This document shows, piece after piece, positions 27,646 through 37,785 of a stretch of 64,000 nucleotides of DNA. Numbering within the stretch: the stretch's first letter is position 1; every line of letters begins with the position of its first letter. A model generated the notes under the pieces. The model made no database searches. It was not told the origin of the DNA and saw only the letters and a list, made by a program, of their open reading frames with translations. A program made the position numbers and the translations under genes. Origin of the DNA: Actinokineospora iranica. Its GTDB lineage: Bacteria; Actinomycetota; Actinomycetes; Mycobacteriales; Pseudonocardiaceae. The stretch lies in contig NZ_FMZZ01000009.1 of assembly GCF_900101685.1 (NCBI RefSeq), positions 186,001 to 250,000 on the forward strand, read 5' to 3'.

Positions 27646-27727
27646 CAGCCCCAGCCCAGCCCACCCACTCCAGCCACTCTCGCCAACCAGCCACCAAGTG
27701 CCCCACTGAGCTTCCACGCCCCATGAT

Positions 27728-27794
27728 CGCGAGTTATCCACAGGCCCGGCTCCCCCTATTCCCCTCGCTGACCTGCGACGATAGGATGGAACAG
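27728..27794 (+). repeat. Flanking direct repeat, left copy
   Basis: Begins CGCGAGTTATCCACAGG and ends TGACCTGCG-CGATAG--TGGAACAG (conserved blocks). The right copy is at 29161-29226. The end block resembles a promoter (TGACCT and GATAGGAT). The 13-mer GAGTTATCCACAG also appears inverted at 39373-39385. Confidence 0.75.
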
Positions 27795-27925
27795 GGCTCG
27801 GCCCCCAGGGTGGGCGGGGTTTGTTGTGGGGGCTGTGGGCGGCGGAAAAGAAGCGGCCGCGCAGGCGTTCGAGGCCTGGTTCAGGCGTCTCGCGATGCTT
27901 TCTCCGCACCCGGGGCTCGCCCGGT

Positions 27926-27979
27926 GCTCGATGGAGTGGAGCGGCAAACCCGCCCTCCTGCCACTCCACCCCATCGAGC
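27926..27979. repeat. Miniature hairpin element sharing ends with the long repeats
   Basis: 54 bp with ends GCTCGATGGAGTGGAG and CTCCACCCCATCGAGC, which match the ends of the elements at 8733-8880 and 17882-18028 but lack their AAGGAAGATC inner arms. Probably an internal-deletion derivative or the minimal unit. Confidence 0.7.
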
Positions 27980-28037
27980 AGACAACGGAACCAGCAAGCC
28001 GCGCGAATGCGAGAGCCAAGCCGGCTAGCCTGACCCC

Positions 28038-29153
28038 GTGGCCCTCACCATGATCGACCTCTTCGCCGGGTGCGGCGGCATGACCGCGGGTTTCGTAGCC
28101 GCAGGGGACTACCGCCCCGTTCTCGCCGTCGAATGGGACCTGCACGCCGCCGCCACCTACGCGGCCAACTTCGGCGAGGATCACGTCCGCTGGGCCGACA
28201 TCACCACTGTCACCGACATCCCGCCCGCCGATCTGATCATCGGCGGCCCCCCGTGCCAGGGTTTCTCCAACCTCGGCTCCCGCGACGTCGACGACCCGAG
28301 GAACCAGCTGTGGAAGCAGTACCTCCGGTTCGTCCGCGGCGCCCGCCCCAAGGTGTTCGTCATCGAGAACGTCGACCGGTTCCTGTCCTCGCCCGAGTTC
28401 GCCCTGCTGCGCGCCGAAGCCCGCCCCGGTGGCCTGCTCGACGGATACCACCTGACCCCCGGCCTGCTTCTCGCCGCCGATTTCGGCGTTCCGCAGCGGC
28501 GCAAGCGCGCGTTCGTGATCGGTTCCCGCGTCGGCCCGATTCCGCTGCCCGCGCCCACTCATTCCCGGGACCGCTGGCACGGTGTCCGCACTGTTCTGGA
28601 GGGATTGCCCGAGCACCCGGCGCACAAGACCTTGCCGGACTCCACTGTGGAAATCCTCGGCCACCGCGTCCCCGGCCGCTTCAAGAGCGCCGACCTGCAC
28701 TTGGCCCGCACCCCGACCGCCCTGTCCCTGGAGCGCTACCGCGCCATTCCCCCAGGCGGCGGCCGGTTCGACCTGCCCGACCACCTCCTGCCCCGCTGCT
28801 GGCGCGAGAAGAAAACCGGCACCACCGACGTCATGGGCCGGATGCGCTGGGATGAGCCGTCACTGACCATCCGGACCGAGTTCTACAAGCCGGAAAAAGG
28901 CCAGTACCTCCACCCCCAGTGGGAACCCGGCCCGCACGGCCACCGCGTCGACCGCCCGATCACCCACCTGGAAGCCGCCCGCCTGCAAACCTTCCCCGAC
29001 ACCTTTGAATGGTGCGGCACCAAAATCCAGGTCGCGAAGCAGATCGGCAACGCCGTGCCCCCCATGCTGGCCGAGGCCATCGCCCACCACCTCAAGCCCT
29101 ACCTGTCCGCCACACCCACCCCGGCCCCTGCCCCCTGCCGACTCTGCGGATAA
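28038..29153 (+). CDS. DNA C5-cytosine methyltransferase
   Basis: The product is 371 aa. Motif I MIDLFAGCGGMTAGF (SAM), motif IV GGPPCQGFSN (catalytic Cys), motif VI VFVIENV, motif VIII FGVPQRRKRAFVIG and motif X QIGNAVPPMLAEAI are all intact. The target-recognition region (about 180-290) is variable. The GTG at 28038 is chosen; an ATG four codons later is also possible. No cognate restriction endonuclease is beside it, so it is either solitary or part of a Vsr-linked Dcm-like unit. Direct repeats bracket it, which suggests acquisition as a unit. Confidence 0.93.
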   Translation: MALTMIDLFAGCGGMTAGFVAAGDYRPVLAVEWDLHAAATYAANFGEDHVRWADITTVTDIPPADLIIGGPPCQGFSNLGSRDVDDPRNQLWKQYLRFVRGARPKVFVIENVDRFLSSPEFALLRAEARPGGLLDGYHLTPGLLLAADFGVPQRRKRAFVIGSRVGPIPLPAPTHSRDRWHGVRTVLEGLPEHPAHKTLPDSTVEILGHRVPGRFKSADLHLARTPTALSLERYRAIPPGGGRFDLPDHLLPRCWREKKTGTTDVMGRMRWDEPSLTIRTEFYKPEKGQYLHPQWEPGPHGHRVDRPITHLEAARLQTFPDTFEWCGTKIQVAKQIGNAVPPMLAEAIAHHLKPYLSATPTPAPAPCRLCG

Positions 29154-29160
29154 CCGTGCC

Positions 29161-29226
29161 CGCGAGTTATCCACAGGCGCCGCGCGTTCCTTTCCGCGCA
29201 TGACCTGCGCCGATAGCCTGGAACAG
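29161..29226 (+). repeat. Flanking direct repeat, right copy
   Basis: Matches 27728-27794 in its first 17 bp (CGCGAGTTATCCACAGG) and in the last blocks (TGACCTGCG, CGATAG, TGGAACAG), with the same spacing to within 1 bp. It lies immediately after the methyltransferase stop. Confidence 0.75.
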
Positions 29227-29310
29227 AGCAGGGCCTGCGAAGTCGTGTCGTTGTCGAGGGTGAGTTCCGAGGAAAGGCAGGTGGTCGGATGGCACGGTGA
29301 TTCCATGCCG

Positions 29311-29350
29311 AAGTACGGAAGTACGGAAGTACGGAAGTACGGAAGTACGG
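29311..29350 (+). repeat. 8-bp tandem repeat (AAGTACGG)x5
   Basis: Five perfect copies of AAGTACGG, followed by a degenerate sixth (AAGTGGCG). A second 8-bp repeat, CTCGACGG x3, lies at 29482-29505. No frame here looks coding. The 596-bp stretch 29154-29749 otherwise holds only the direct repeat copy and a TetR remnant. Confidence 0.9.
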
Positions 29351-29586
29351 AAGTGGCGGAGCGCTGTGCTGGAGCGCCGGAGTGTGTCGGCGGGGTGCGG
29401 CGGCGGCGCGTGTCGCCGGGAGCGGTGCCCTGATCATCTGACCATCTGGTCGCCTGGGCAGGCCGAGGCGGGTGGCATGGGCTCGACGGCTCGACGGCTC
29501 GACGGATGGCCACCGGCGTGGGCGCGAACGTGATCGGCTGGGCCGTGGCTGCTTCCTGGTCGACCACCGATTCAGTTGGATCTGTG

Positions 29587-29683
29587 CCGAGGCGGGTGAG
29601 GGTTCGCGCGCCGGGTGGCCGATTCAGCGACCCAGGCCCGCGCGCTGCCGCCGGTGGTGCAGTCGTTCGAGCTCTCGCTCGGC
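29587..29683 (+). pseudogene. TetR C-terminal remnant
   Basis: One frame from 29615 encodes VADSATQARALPPVVQSFEL, which matches MADPAAQARALLLVVQSFVL in the TetR protein at 3848-4462. The preceding GEGS segment is in another frame, so a frameshift is present. No HTH part is recognisable. It is a fragment of a related TetR gene. Confidence 0.5.
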
Positions 29684-29749
29684 CTGCCGCCGCCCCGGAC
29701 AACGGGCCGAACCGGCGTCCCTCAGGGCCGGTTGTCGTGTCCCCGGCGC

Positions 29750-30379
29750 TCAGAGTCGGGACTTGAGCACCGCGACGCCGTCGCCGCTGAGGCGGTCGAG
29801 TGCGGCTTGCCTGCCGGTCACCAGCAGGAGCAGCGCGGTCGTCGGGCCGCTGACCTCCTTGCCGGTGCCCACGGCCCAGGTCGAGTCCGTCGCGGTCAGG
29901 CGTAGGTCGCGGAAGCGTTTGCGGCCGCCGAAGACGAAGGCCAGCGACCAGGCTTTGGCCAGCGCGGCGCGGGCGGCGTCGGTCGGGATGGGGACCGTGC
30001 GGTTCAGCGGCACCATGATGTCGTGCGTGTGCGTCAGCACGTCCATCAAGGTGGTCACCGGGCCGCTGCCGGGGGCGAAGCGGCGGGAGTCGGCGAACGC
30101 GCGGATCTGGGCCACGATCTCGGCGGTGGGGAGTTTCGCCTGCCGTCGGGCGGTCACGTCGACCACCTTGTCGAAGTCGCCCCGTGCCCGGGCCATCTCG
30201 ACCAGGACCGTGCGCAGGGTGGTCTGCGGGGACAGGGTCAGGTGCGCCGCCACCTCCCGCACCCGCCAGCCCGCGCACAGCGACGGCCGCTCCCAGTCCT
30301 CGGCGGGGAGGTCGTCCAGGAGATCAGCCAGTCGGAGTCGCGCCGCGGCGATCTCTCGCCACACCTGGTCGCGGTTCAT
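29750..30379 (-). CDS. Maleylpyruvate isomerase/DinB-like protein (TIGR03083)
   Basis: The 209-aa mycothiol-dependent enzyme-like four-helix protein has ERPSLCAGWRVREVAAHL (helix with the conserved His), TLMDVLTHTHDIMVPL and FRDLRLTATDSTWAVGTG in the C-terminal domain. The family includes mycothiol S-transferases and maleylpyruvate isomerase; the substrate is unknown. The ATG at 30379 has GGAGG at 5 bp. It is divergent from a MarR gene across a palindrome, which suggests induction by a phenolic or toxic compound. Confidence 0.85.
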   Translation of the reverse strand: MNRDQVWREIAAARLRLADLLDDLPAEDWERPSLCAGWRVREVAAHLTLSPQTTLRTVLVEMARARGDFDKVVDVTARRQAKLPTAEIVAQIRAFADSRRFAPGSGPVTTLMDVLTHTHDIMVPLNRTVPIPTDAARAALAKAWSLAFVFGGRKRFRDLRLTATDSTWAVGTGKEVSGPTTALLLLVTGRQAALDRLSGDGVAVLKSRL

Positions 30380-30394
30380 GAAGGCCTCCGAAAG

Positions 30395-30415
30395 TTCAGG
30401 TTGCCTGAATATAAT
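30395..30415. promoter_or_regulatory. MarR operator and -10 box
   Basis: TTCAGGTTGCCTGAA (30395-30409) is a palindrome with 6-bp arms, abutting a consensus TATAAT at 30410-30415 that suits the MarR gene. CCTGAAG repeats at 30420. The layout predicts repression of both divergent genes by the MarR protein. Confidence 0.75.
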
Positions 30416-30442
30416 GCTGCCTGAAGAGTACGAGGAGGCAGC

Positions 30443-30898
30443 ATGGATGGCAATGGGCGACCTGCCGGACCGCCGCCGCGCGGGCCGGAGCGCAACACCG
30501 GGGCGCTGCTGTTCCAGGCCTATCAACGCCTCGCCGATCACATCAACGACGCGACCCGGCGGGTCGACCACCGGGTCCGGCCCGCGCACGCGGCCGTGTT
30601 CGTCAACATGGAGCACGCGGGCATCCGGTTGACCCGGCTGGCCGAGAAGGCCGTGATGACGCCGCAGGCCATGGGCGAGTTGGTTGACGACCTCGAAGGC
30701 TGGGGCTTCCTGCGCCGGGTGCCCGACCCCGTCGACCGCCGGGCCAAGCTCATCGTCTTCACCGAGCGCGGGCACGACGCCCTGACCACCGCGTTCGCCG
30801 TGATCGACGGGGTCGAGCGCAAGCTGCGCGCCCTCATCGGCGCCGCCGAGCTGGCCCGGTTGCAGGCCGCGCTCATCCGCATCGCCGAGGAGTTCTAG
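30443..30898 (+). CDS. MarR-family regulator
   Basis: The 151-aa winged-helix protein has RLTRLAEKAVMTPQAMGELV (recognition helix) and FLRRVPDPVDRRAKLIVFTE (wing), then a dimerisation helix. The ATG has GAGGAGG at 5 bp. It is divergent from the TIGR03083 gene, with a palindrome overlapping its promoter. Confidence 0.9.
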   Translation: MDGNGRPAGPPPRGPERNTGALLFQAYQRLADHINDATRRVDHRVRPAHAAVFVNMEHAGIRLTRLAEKAVMTPQAMGELVDDLEGWGFLRRVPDPVDRRAKLIVFTERGHDALTTAFAVIDGVERKLRALIGAAELARLQAALIRIAEEF

Positions 30899-30911
30899 AG
30901 ACACGCGTCTC

Positions 30912-30924
30912 GTTGCAGTGCAAC
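30912..30924. promoter_or_regulatory. PadR-type operator palindrome
   Basis: GTTGCAGTGCAAC is a perfect palindrome (6-bp arms, 1-bp centre) 26 bp upstream of the PadR start. Further half-site TGCAT at 30930. Probably the autoregulatory site of the PadR gene and the promoter control of the downstream reductase. Confidence 0.65.
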
Positions 30925-30939
30925 TAGGTGCATATGTAG

Positions 30940-33516
<2,577 letters not shown>

Positions 33517-33517
33517 C

Positions 33518-34267
33518 TCACAGGGAGTCGAGGAACGTGGCCACGGCTCGGTTGAACTGGTCAGGGCGTTCGAGGTTGGGGAGGTGGGCGGCGCCGGGGA
33601 TGACCACGCGGGTGGTCGCCGGGATCAGCTCGGCCTCGGCGACGGGCGTGTACTCGTCTTCGGAGCCGACCACGGTCAGGACCCTCGCGCCGCGCAGGGT
33701 TTGGCGGTAGTCCGGGCGGGTGGCGCGGGCACGCTGGGCGGCCGCGGCGCCGCTGGGCGGGGCGGCGAGCATCATGCGCAGGACGTGGTCGGCGGCTTCG
33801 GTGTTTCCGGGGGCGACCATTTTCCAGAGGACTTCGCGGGCGTAGGGCTCCATTCCCTCGCGTTCCAGGCGGTCGGCCATGGATAGGCGGTCATGGTGGC
33901 CGTCCGGGGTTTCCGCGCGGGCGGTGGTGTCGGCCAGGATGAGGGCGCGGACCCGGTCGGGGAACCGGCGGTGGAACTCCATGGCGATCTGACCGCCCAT
34001 GGAAAGTCCACAGAGGACAGTTTCGCCGACGCCCAGGGAATCGAGCAGGTCGGCCAAGTCGTCGGCGAATGCCGCGAAAGACGTGGCCGGTGGGAGTCGG
34101 GTTTCGCCGTAACCGCGCAGGTCTGGGGCCAGGACGCGGAAGCGGGGGGCGAAATGGGCGAACTGGGGGCGCCACATCGTCCGGTCGAAGGGGTGGCCGT
34201 GCACCAGGAGCAGGACAGGGCCGGAGCCCTTGTCGTCGTAAGCCATGCCGTCGTAAGCGATTGTCAT
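33518..34267 (-). CDS. Alpha/beta hydrolase
   Basis: The product is 249 aa. LLVHGHPFDRTMW (oxyanion loop), LCGLSMGGQIAMEF (nucleophile Ser in GLSMGG) and a C-terminal GAAHLPNLERP (catalytic His) are visible; DEYTP carries the Asp. It resembles 3-oxoadipate enol-lactonase or haloperoxidase-type hydrolases; the substrate is unknown. The ATG at 34267 has AGAGGA in front. The gene is convergent with fadH (1-bp gap) and divergent from a MocR-type regulator. Confidence 0.88.
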   Translation of the reverse strand: MTIAYDGMAYDDKGSGPVLLLVHGHPFDRTMWRPQFAHFAPRFRVLAPDLRGYGETRLPPATSFAAFADDLADLLDSLGVGETVLCGLSMGGQIAMEFHRRFPDRVRALILADTTARAETPDGHHDRLSMADRLEREGMEPYAREVLWKMVAPGNTEAADHVLRMMLAAPPSGAAAAQRARATRPDYRQTLRGARVLTVVGSEDEYTPVAEAELIPATTRVVIPGAAHLPNLERPDQFNRAVATFLDSL

Positions 34268-34308
34268 GTCGTCCTCTCTTGTCAGGACGACGGTAACGAG
34301 GGCAGTAT

Positions 34309-34343
34309 CTCGGTGCAATGAAAACAATGCCCTCGGAGCAATG
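34309..34343. promoter_or_regulatory. Direct repeats upstream of the MocR-type gene
   Basis: CTCGGTGCAATG (34309-34320) and CTCGGAGCAATG (34332-34343) differ at one base and are 23 bp apart start to start. MocR/PdxR proteins bind direct repeats, so this is a candidate autoregulatory site that could also act on the divergent hydrolase gene. Confidence 0.6.
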
Positions 34344-35663
34344 ATGGACTACCGCGAGATGGCCGACGCGCTCGCCGCCGAGATCGCTCGGGGGACGTTG
34401 CGGCCGGGAGAGCGGTTGCCGACGCAGCGTCGCTTCGCGCGGGCGCACGGCATCGCGGTGTCCACGGCGTCCCGGGTGTACGCGGAACTGGCGCGGCGCG
34501 GGCTGGTGGTGGGCGAGGTCGGCCGGGGGACGTTCGTTCGGACGGGGGAGCCGCCGCCGGAGATCGCGCTGGCCGAGCCCCGGCAGGCGCGGGTCGATCT
34601 TGAGTTGAACTTCCCTGTGCTTCCCGAGCATCCCGCGATGCTGGCGGAGAGCCTGCGGGCGACGCTGCGGCCGGACGCCATGGCGGCGGCTGTCCGTCCA
34701 GTTGGGACGGAGGGGACGGCGCGGGCGCGGGAGGTCTCGGCGGGCCTGCTGGCCCGTGGGGGATGGGCGCCGAGGCCGGATGACGTCCTGTTCGCGGGCA
34801 CGGGGCGGCAGGCGATCGCGGCCGTTCTCGCCGCGCTGGTGCCGCCGGGGGAGCGGCTGGGGGTCGAGGCGCTGACTTACCCGGTGGTCAAAGGCATCGC
34901 GGCTCGGCTGTCGATCCAGTTGGTGCCACTGGCGATGGATGATCAGGGGGTCGTGCCGGACGCGGTGAGCGGGTCGTTGCGGGCGCTCTATCTGCAACCG
35001 GCGCTGCACAATCCGCTCGGAGTCTCGATGAGTGCCCAGCGGCGTGCGGCGATCGCCGATGTGCTGCGCGACCGCGAGATCCCGCTCGTCGAGGACGGCA
35101 TCTACGGGTTTCTGCACGATGACCCGCCGGTGTCGGCGCTGGTGCCCGAGCTTGGTGTCCTGGTGGACAGCCTGTCCAAGCGGCTCGCGCCGGGGCTGAC
35201 CCTCGGGTTCGCCGTGGTCCCACCGCGGCTGCACGCGCGGGTGGCGGCCGCGAATCGGTCCGGTGGCTGGGCGGCGCAGCGGTTCGCCCTGGAAGCGGCC
35301 CGCGGGTGGATCGCCGACGGCACCGCGGCCCGGCTCCAAGCCGACAAACGCGCCGACGCGCAGGCTCGGCAGGCGCTGCTCGCCGAACGCCTCGCCGGGT
35401 TCGCCGTGCACGCCGACCCTCGGGCCTATCACTGCTGGTGGGTGCTGCCCGAACACTGGCGGGCCGAGACCTTCGTGGCCGCCGCCGCCCGGCACGGGAT
35501 CGCGGTCACGCCCGCGGCCGCGTTCGCCGTTGGCGCCGCGCGGGCGCCGCACGCGGTGCGGTTGGCGCTGGCCGCGCCGCCGCTGCCGGTGCTCGCCGCC
35601 GCGTTGGGCCGTTTGGCCGATATCGCCCGCGGGGCCGACGACTCCGGCGGCGACTCGTGTTGA
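34344..35663 (+). CDS. MocR-type GntR/aminotransferase regulator
   Basis: The product is 439 aa. A GntR winged helix at residues about 3-65 (RGTLRPGERLPTQRRFARAH, TASRVYAELARRGLVVGE) is fused to a fold-type I aminotransferase domain. The PLP Lys lies in DSLSKRLAPGLTLGF; LYLQPALHNPLG and LVEDGIYGFLHDD are also visible. The PLP domain in MocR proteins senses an amino compound or PLP. It is divergent from an alpha/beta hydrolase gene. The ATG at 34344 has GGAG at 5 bp; the adjacent ATG at 34341 is equally in frame. Confidence 0.88.
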   Translation: MDYREMADALAAEIARGTLRPGERLPTQRRFARAHGIAVSTASRVYAELARRGLVVGEVGRGTFVRTGEPPPEIALAEPRQARVDLELNFPVLPEHPAMLAESLRATLRPDAMAAAVRPVGTEGTARAREVSAGLLARGGWAPRPDDVLFAGTGRQAIAAVLAALVPPGERLGVEALTYPVVKGIAARLSIQLVPLAMDDQGVVPDAVSGSLRALYLQPALHNPLGVSMSAQRRAAIADVLRDREIPLVEDGIYGFLHDDPPVSALVPELGVLVDSLSKRLAPGLTLGFAVVPPRLHARVAAANRSGGWAAQRFALEAARGWIADGTAARLQADKRADAQARQALLAERLAGFAVHADPRAYHCWWVLPEHWRAETFVAAAARHGIAVTPAAAFAVGAARAPHAVRLALAAPPLPVLAAALGRLADIARGADDSGGDSC

Positions 35664-35742
35664 GCGAATCCCGCTGACCTCGTTACCGGGGGCATGTGAT
35701 CGACATGAAGTGCCGGGGAGCCGGAAGAACCCCCCTTCCTAA

Positions 35743-36039
35743 GTCGCTGGAAAGCGCTTCCACGCCGCGCTCCTGGCCGCGTCGGGAAACCCGGAGCTAG
35801 TGGAGGCTTTGGTCGCGGTGAACCGACGCATCCGTTATGCGCGGATGTACGACTTCATCATCGAGGGCCGCATCGAGACCTCCATCGCCGAGCACATCGA
35901 GATCATGGAACGCGTCCACATCCGCGAGCTGGACAAGGCCCTGCGCCTGCTGCACGAGCACATCGGCGCGTCCCCGGAGTTCGTCGTGGAACCCGCCACC
36001 CGCGCCATCGCCGCCCGGCACAGCACTCAGCTGGGCTGA
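35743..36039 (+). pseudogene. GntR-family FCD domain remnant
   Basis: The open frame after a TAA at 35740 reads FHAALLAASGNPELVEALVA, then RRIRYARMYDF, AEHIEIMERVHIRELDKALR and LLHEHIGAS. This is the second half of an FCD (FadR C-terminal) effector domain with its metal-binding His pattern. No HTH-coding sequence precedes it; upstream is the end of the MocR gene. So it is a truncated GntR gene, with 5' part lost. Its end overlaps the next minus gene by 13 bp. An internal ATG could express 79 aa. Confidence 0.65.
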
Positions 36040-36800
36040 GCCGCCGCCCGCAGCGCGTTCCCCGGGATCTGGACGCGCAGGTCGGGGGCGCCGTGCAGGA
36101 GCAGGTCGACCGGCTCGCCGAGCTTGTCGACCAGCGCGGCCACCGCCGCCCCGGTCAACCGCTGCCAGTGCGGCGGCCAGTCCTCCGGGGTCGCGCTGTC
36201 CGCGACGAACGCGTCCACGATCCTGCGGTCCGCACCGTCGCGCGGCACCAGGTGCTCGCCCTCGGGACGGGTCGGGTCGGCGGGCAGCACGAGCTCGGCG
36301 GTGAGCGCGGCCTGTCGGACGTCGTCCATGTCCCCCTGCCCGATGTGCGCGCGCTGCATGATCGCTTCCAGCTCCGAGCGCGGCACGGGCCAGCCCAGCG
36401 CCAGCGGCGACGGCCGGTAGTCCGGGTTCGCCTCGAACAGCTCCACAATGGACCCCGTCGAGTCGACCGGATAGCGGCCGACCACAGCACTGGGCGGCAC
36501 GTCCGGGCCGGAGTGCGCCGGGTCGACCACCTCTACCCAACCGCCCGCATGGGAGCGCGCCAACTCCCGCAACTCCGCCGACACCGGCGGCGGGGGCAGG
36601 GCCAGGTAGCGCGGATTCGGCACGTACTCGTCGGTGATCTCCCCGTAGATGTCCACCCGGTAGCGGCCCATGACCTCGTTGGACTGGAGGGTCCCGTCCT
36701 GATCCAGGTCGAAGGCGACGGGCAGCCAGCTGTTGGGCATCATCTTGGCCTGCTCGCGCATGGCCTCGGTCACGGGCGGCTTCTGATACGGGGCGGTCAT
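36027..36800 (-). CDS. Type VII secretion system-associated protein
   Basis: The product is 257 aa. Two tandem segments of similar pattern are present: MREQAKMMPNSWLPVAFDLD to YRVDIYGEITDEYVPNPRY, and ELARSHAGGWVEVVDPA to YPVDSTGSIVELFEANPDY. They are followed by RPSPLALGWP and an SseB-like C-terminal region (FVADSATPEDWP). The layout matches actinomycete proteins annotated as type VII secretion-associated. The ATG at 36800 has GAGGAG at 11 bp. An upstream frame (36797-37093) ends at this ATG. Confidence 0.65.
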   Translation of the reverse strand: MTAPYQKPPVTEAMREQAKMMPNSWLPVAFDLDQDGTLQSNEVMGRYRVDIYGEITDEYVPNPRYLALPPPPVSAELRELARSHAGGWVEVVDPAHSGPDVPPSAVVGRYPVDSTGSIVELFEANPDYRPSPLALGWPVPRSELEAIMQRAHIGQGDMDDVRQAALTAELVLPADPTRPEGEHLVPRDGADRRIVDAFVADSATPEDWPPHWQRLTGAAVAALVDKLGEPVDLLLHGAPDLRVQIPGNALRAAAQPS

Positions 36801-37325
36801 CCGCGTCCCACACTCCTCGGACTGATCTTCGTGAGTACCTGGCAGGGTACGAGAACAACCAGGCGCGGATACACCGGCAGGTCGATGCGACCATCCGTCA
36901 CCGCCAGGACCACGCGGCCCCTGCTCGGGCAGGTCTCGCACGCGGCGCCAAGCCGACAGCGCCGATGGTCTCGCGGCCCGCCGGATGCGACACGGCGGCC
37001 AGCTCGGTCATGGGATGATCGCCTGCGTTCGCGCCACTTCCTGGCGCGATCCGCGTTTCCACTTTCGGGGGCGGGAATCCCTGCGGGGGACACTGAGACT
37101 CGCCTGGGTGGGTGGACGGGAAACGGATTCCGCCTACCGGGGGACTTGCCGGGCGTCTGGGCCGGGCGCTAACGAGTGAAATCGCTAACCGGCCGTAGTC
37201 GCTTCCTTTGGCCTGATAGCCGGGTGCCGTTTACCGCTGATCTTCGCCGCTCGTCGTGTACCCGCCCGTAGGTGGAAAGCGGCCAGGAAGGGTTCAGCAT
37301 GATGTGTCCCGAGGCGTCAAGACTC
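36801..37325. other. Gene-poor stretch before hairpin
   Basis: Contains a minus-strand frame (36797-37093, 98 codons) whose stop overlaps the ATG of the type VII-associated gene. It has two cysteines (ACETCPS) and a hydrophobic RLVVLVPCQVLT segment, but no recognisable family or ribosome site. It could be a small coupled gene or chance. The rest (37094-37325) shows no gene. Confidence 0.4.
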
Positions 37326-37357
37326 GTGCGGCTCCCCGTCCTCCCGGGGAGCCGCAC
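37326..37357 (+). terminator. Perfect 13-bp hairpin upstream of small membrane gene
   Basis: GTGCGGCTCCCCG (37326-37338) pairs with CGGGGAGCCGCAC (37345-37357), with loop TCCTCC. It lies 43 bp upstream of the next start. No gene immediately precedes it on the plus strand, so it could be a leader attenuator rather than an end signal. Confidence 0.65.
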
Positions 37358-37399
37358 TGGCGCCTGTGGATTCCCATTCGCGAGAGGAGCACAAGCCAG

Positions 37400-37720
37400 G
37401 TGAACCTACAAGCATCCGCTGGTGAGAATCCAGAGGATGGGGAGACCAATCGGGTGATTCCGGACGCCCCGGACAACGTTGTCTCCCTGGACGAGTTGCT
37501 GACCCGCGAGGTCGACGCCAAGCCGGACACGGAGTGGCTGGCCTGGGTTCGCGAGGTCGTCCGGGACGGGTGGGGGCCGACGCTGCGCGCGCTGGTCCTG
37601 CTCGTCGCGTTCGTGGCGGTGGTCTTCGTCATCGGCGCCTTTCCGGCGCTGTGCACGACCATCGCGCTCGTGTTCGGCAACGTGATCGTCCGCCGGGTCC
37701 GGATTCCGGTTTCCCCGTAG
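37400..37720 (+). CDS. Small single-TM protein, unknown
   Basis: The product is 106 aa from a GTG with AGAGGAG 11 bp upstream. An acidic N-terminal half (NVVSLDELLTREVDAKPDTE) is followed by an amphipathic WLAWVREVVRDGW and a hydrophobic segment LRALVLLVAFVAVVFVIGAF. A short Arg-rich end follows. I recognise no family. The long frame upstream of the GTG contains the hairpin and is not coding. Confidence 0.55.
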   Translation: MNLQASAGENPEDGETNRVIPDAPDNVVSLDELLTREVDAKPDTEWLAWVREVVRDGWGPTLRALVLLVAFVAVVFVIGAFPALCTTIALVFGNVIVRRVRIPVSP

Positions 37721-37740
37721 TGACCCCGCTTTAGCGGGAA

Positions 37741-37785
37741 CGAGGGCGGCGGGCCGCTGTGGTGTTCGGCGGCTCGCCGCCCTCG
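37741..37785 (+). terminator. Hairpin terminator after small membrane gene
   Basis: Arms 37741-37757 (CGAGGGCGGCGGGCCGC) and 37769-37785 (GCGGCTCGCCGCCCTCG) pair with one mismatch. A smaller CCCGC/GCGGG hairpin precedes it at about 37725. The remaining sequence to 38168 holds the promoter of the next gene and an unusual A/C-rich stretch (ACAACAATCAGCAAC near 38095). Confidence 0.75.

Noticed and set aside
27731-27743. DnaA box / replication origin (TTATCCACA)
   Set aside because: Single boxes inside longer direct repeats, no cluster of boxes, no dnaA or dnaN nearby.
29311-29350. Possible CRISPR array
   Set aside because: Contiguous 8-bp units without spacers; no cas genes in the window.
36797-37093. 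98-codon gene coupled to the type VII-associated gene
   Set aside because: Stop/start overlap is suggestive, but there is no family, ribosome site or clear codon bias; kept only as a note.
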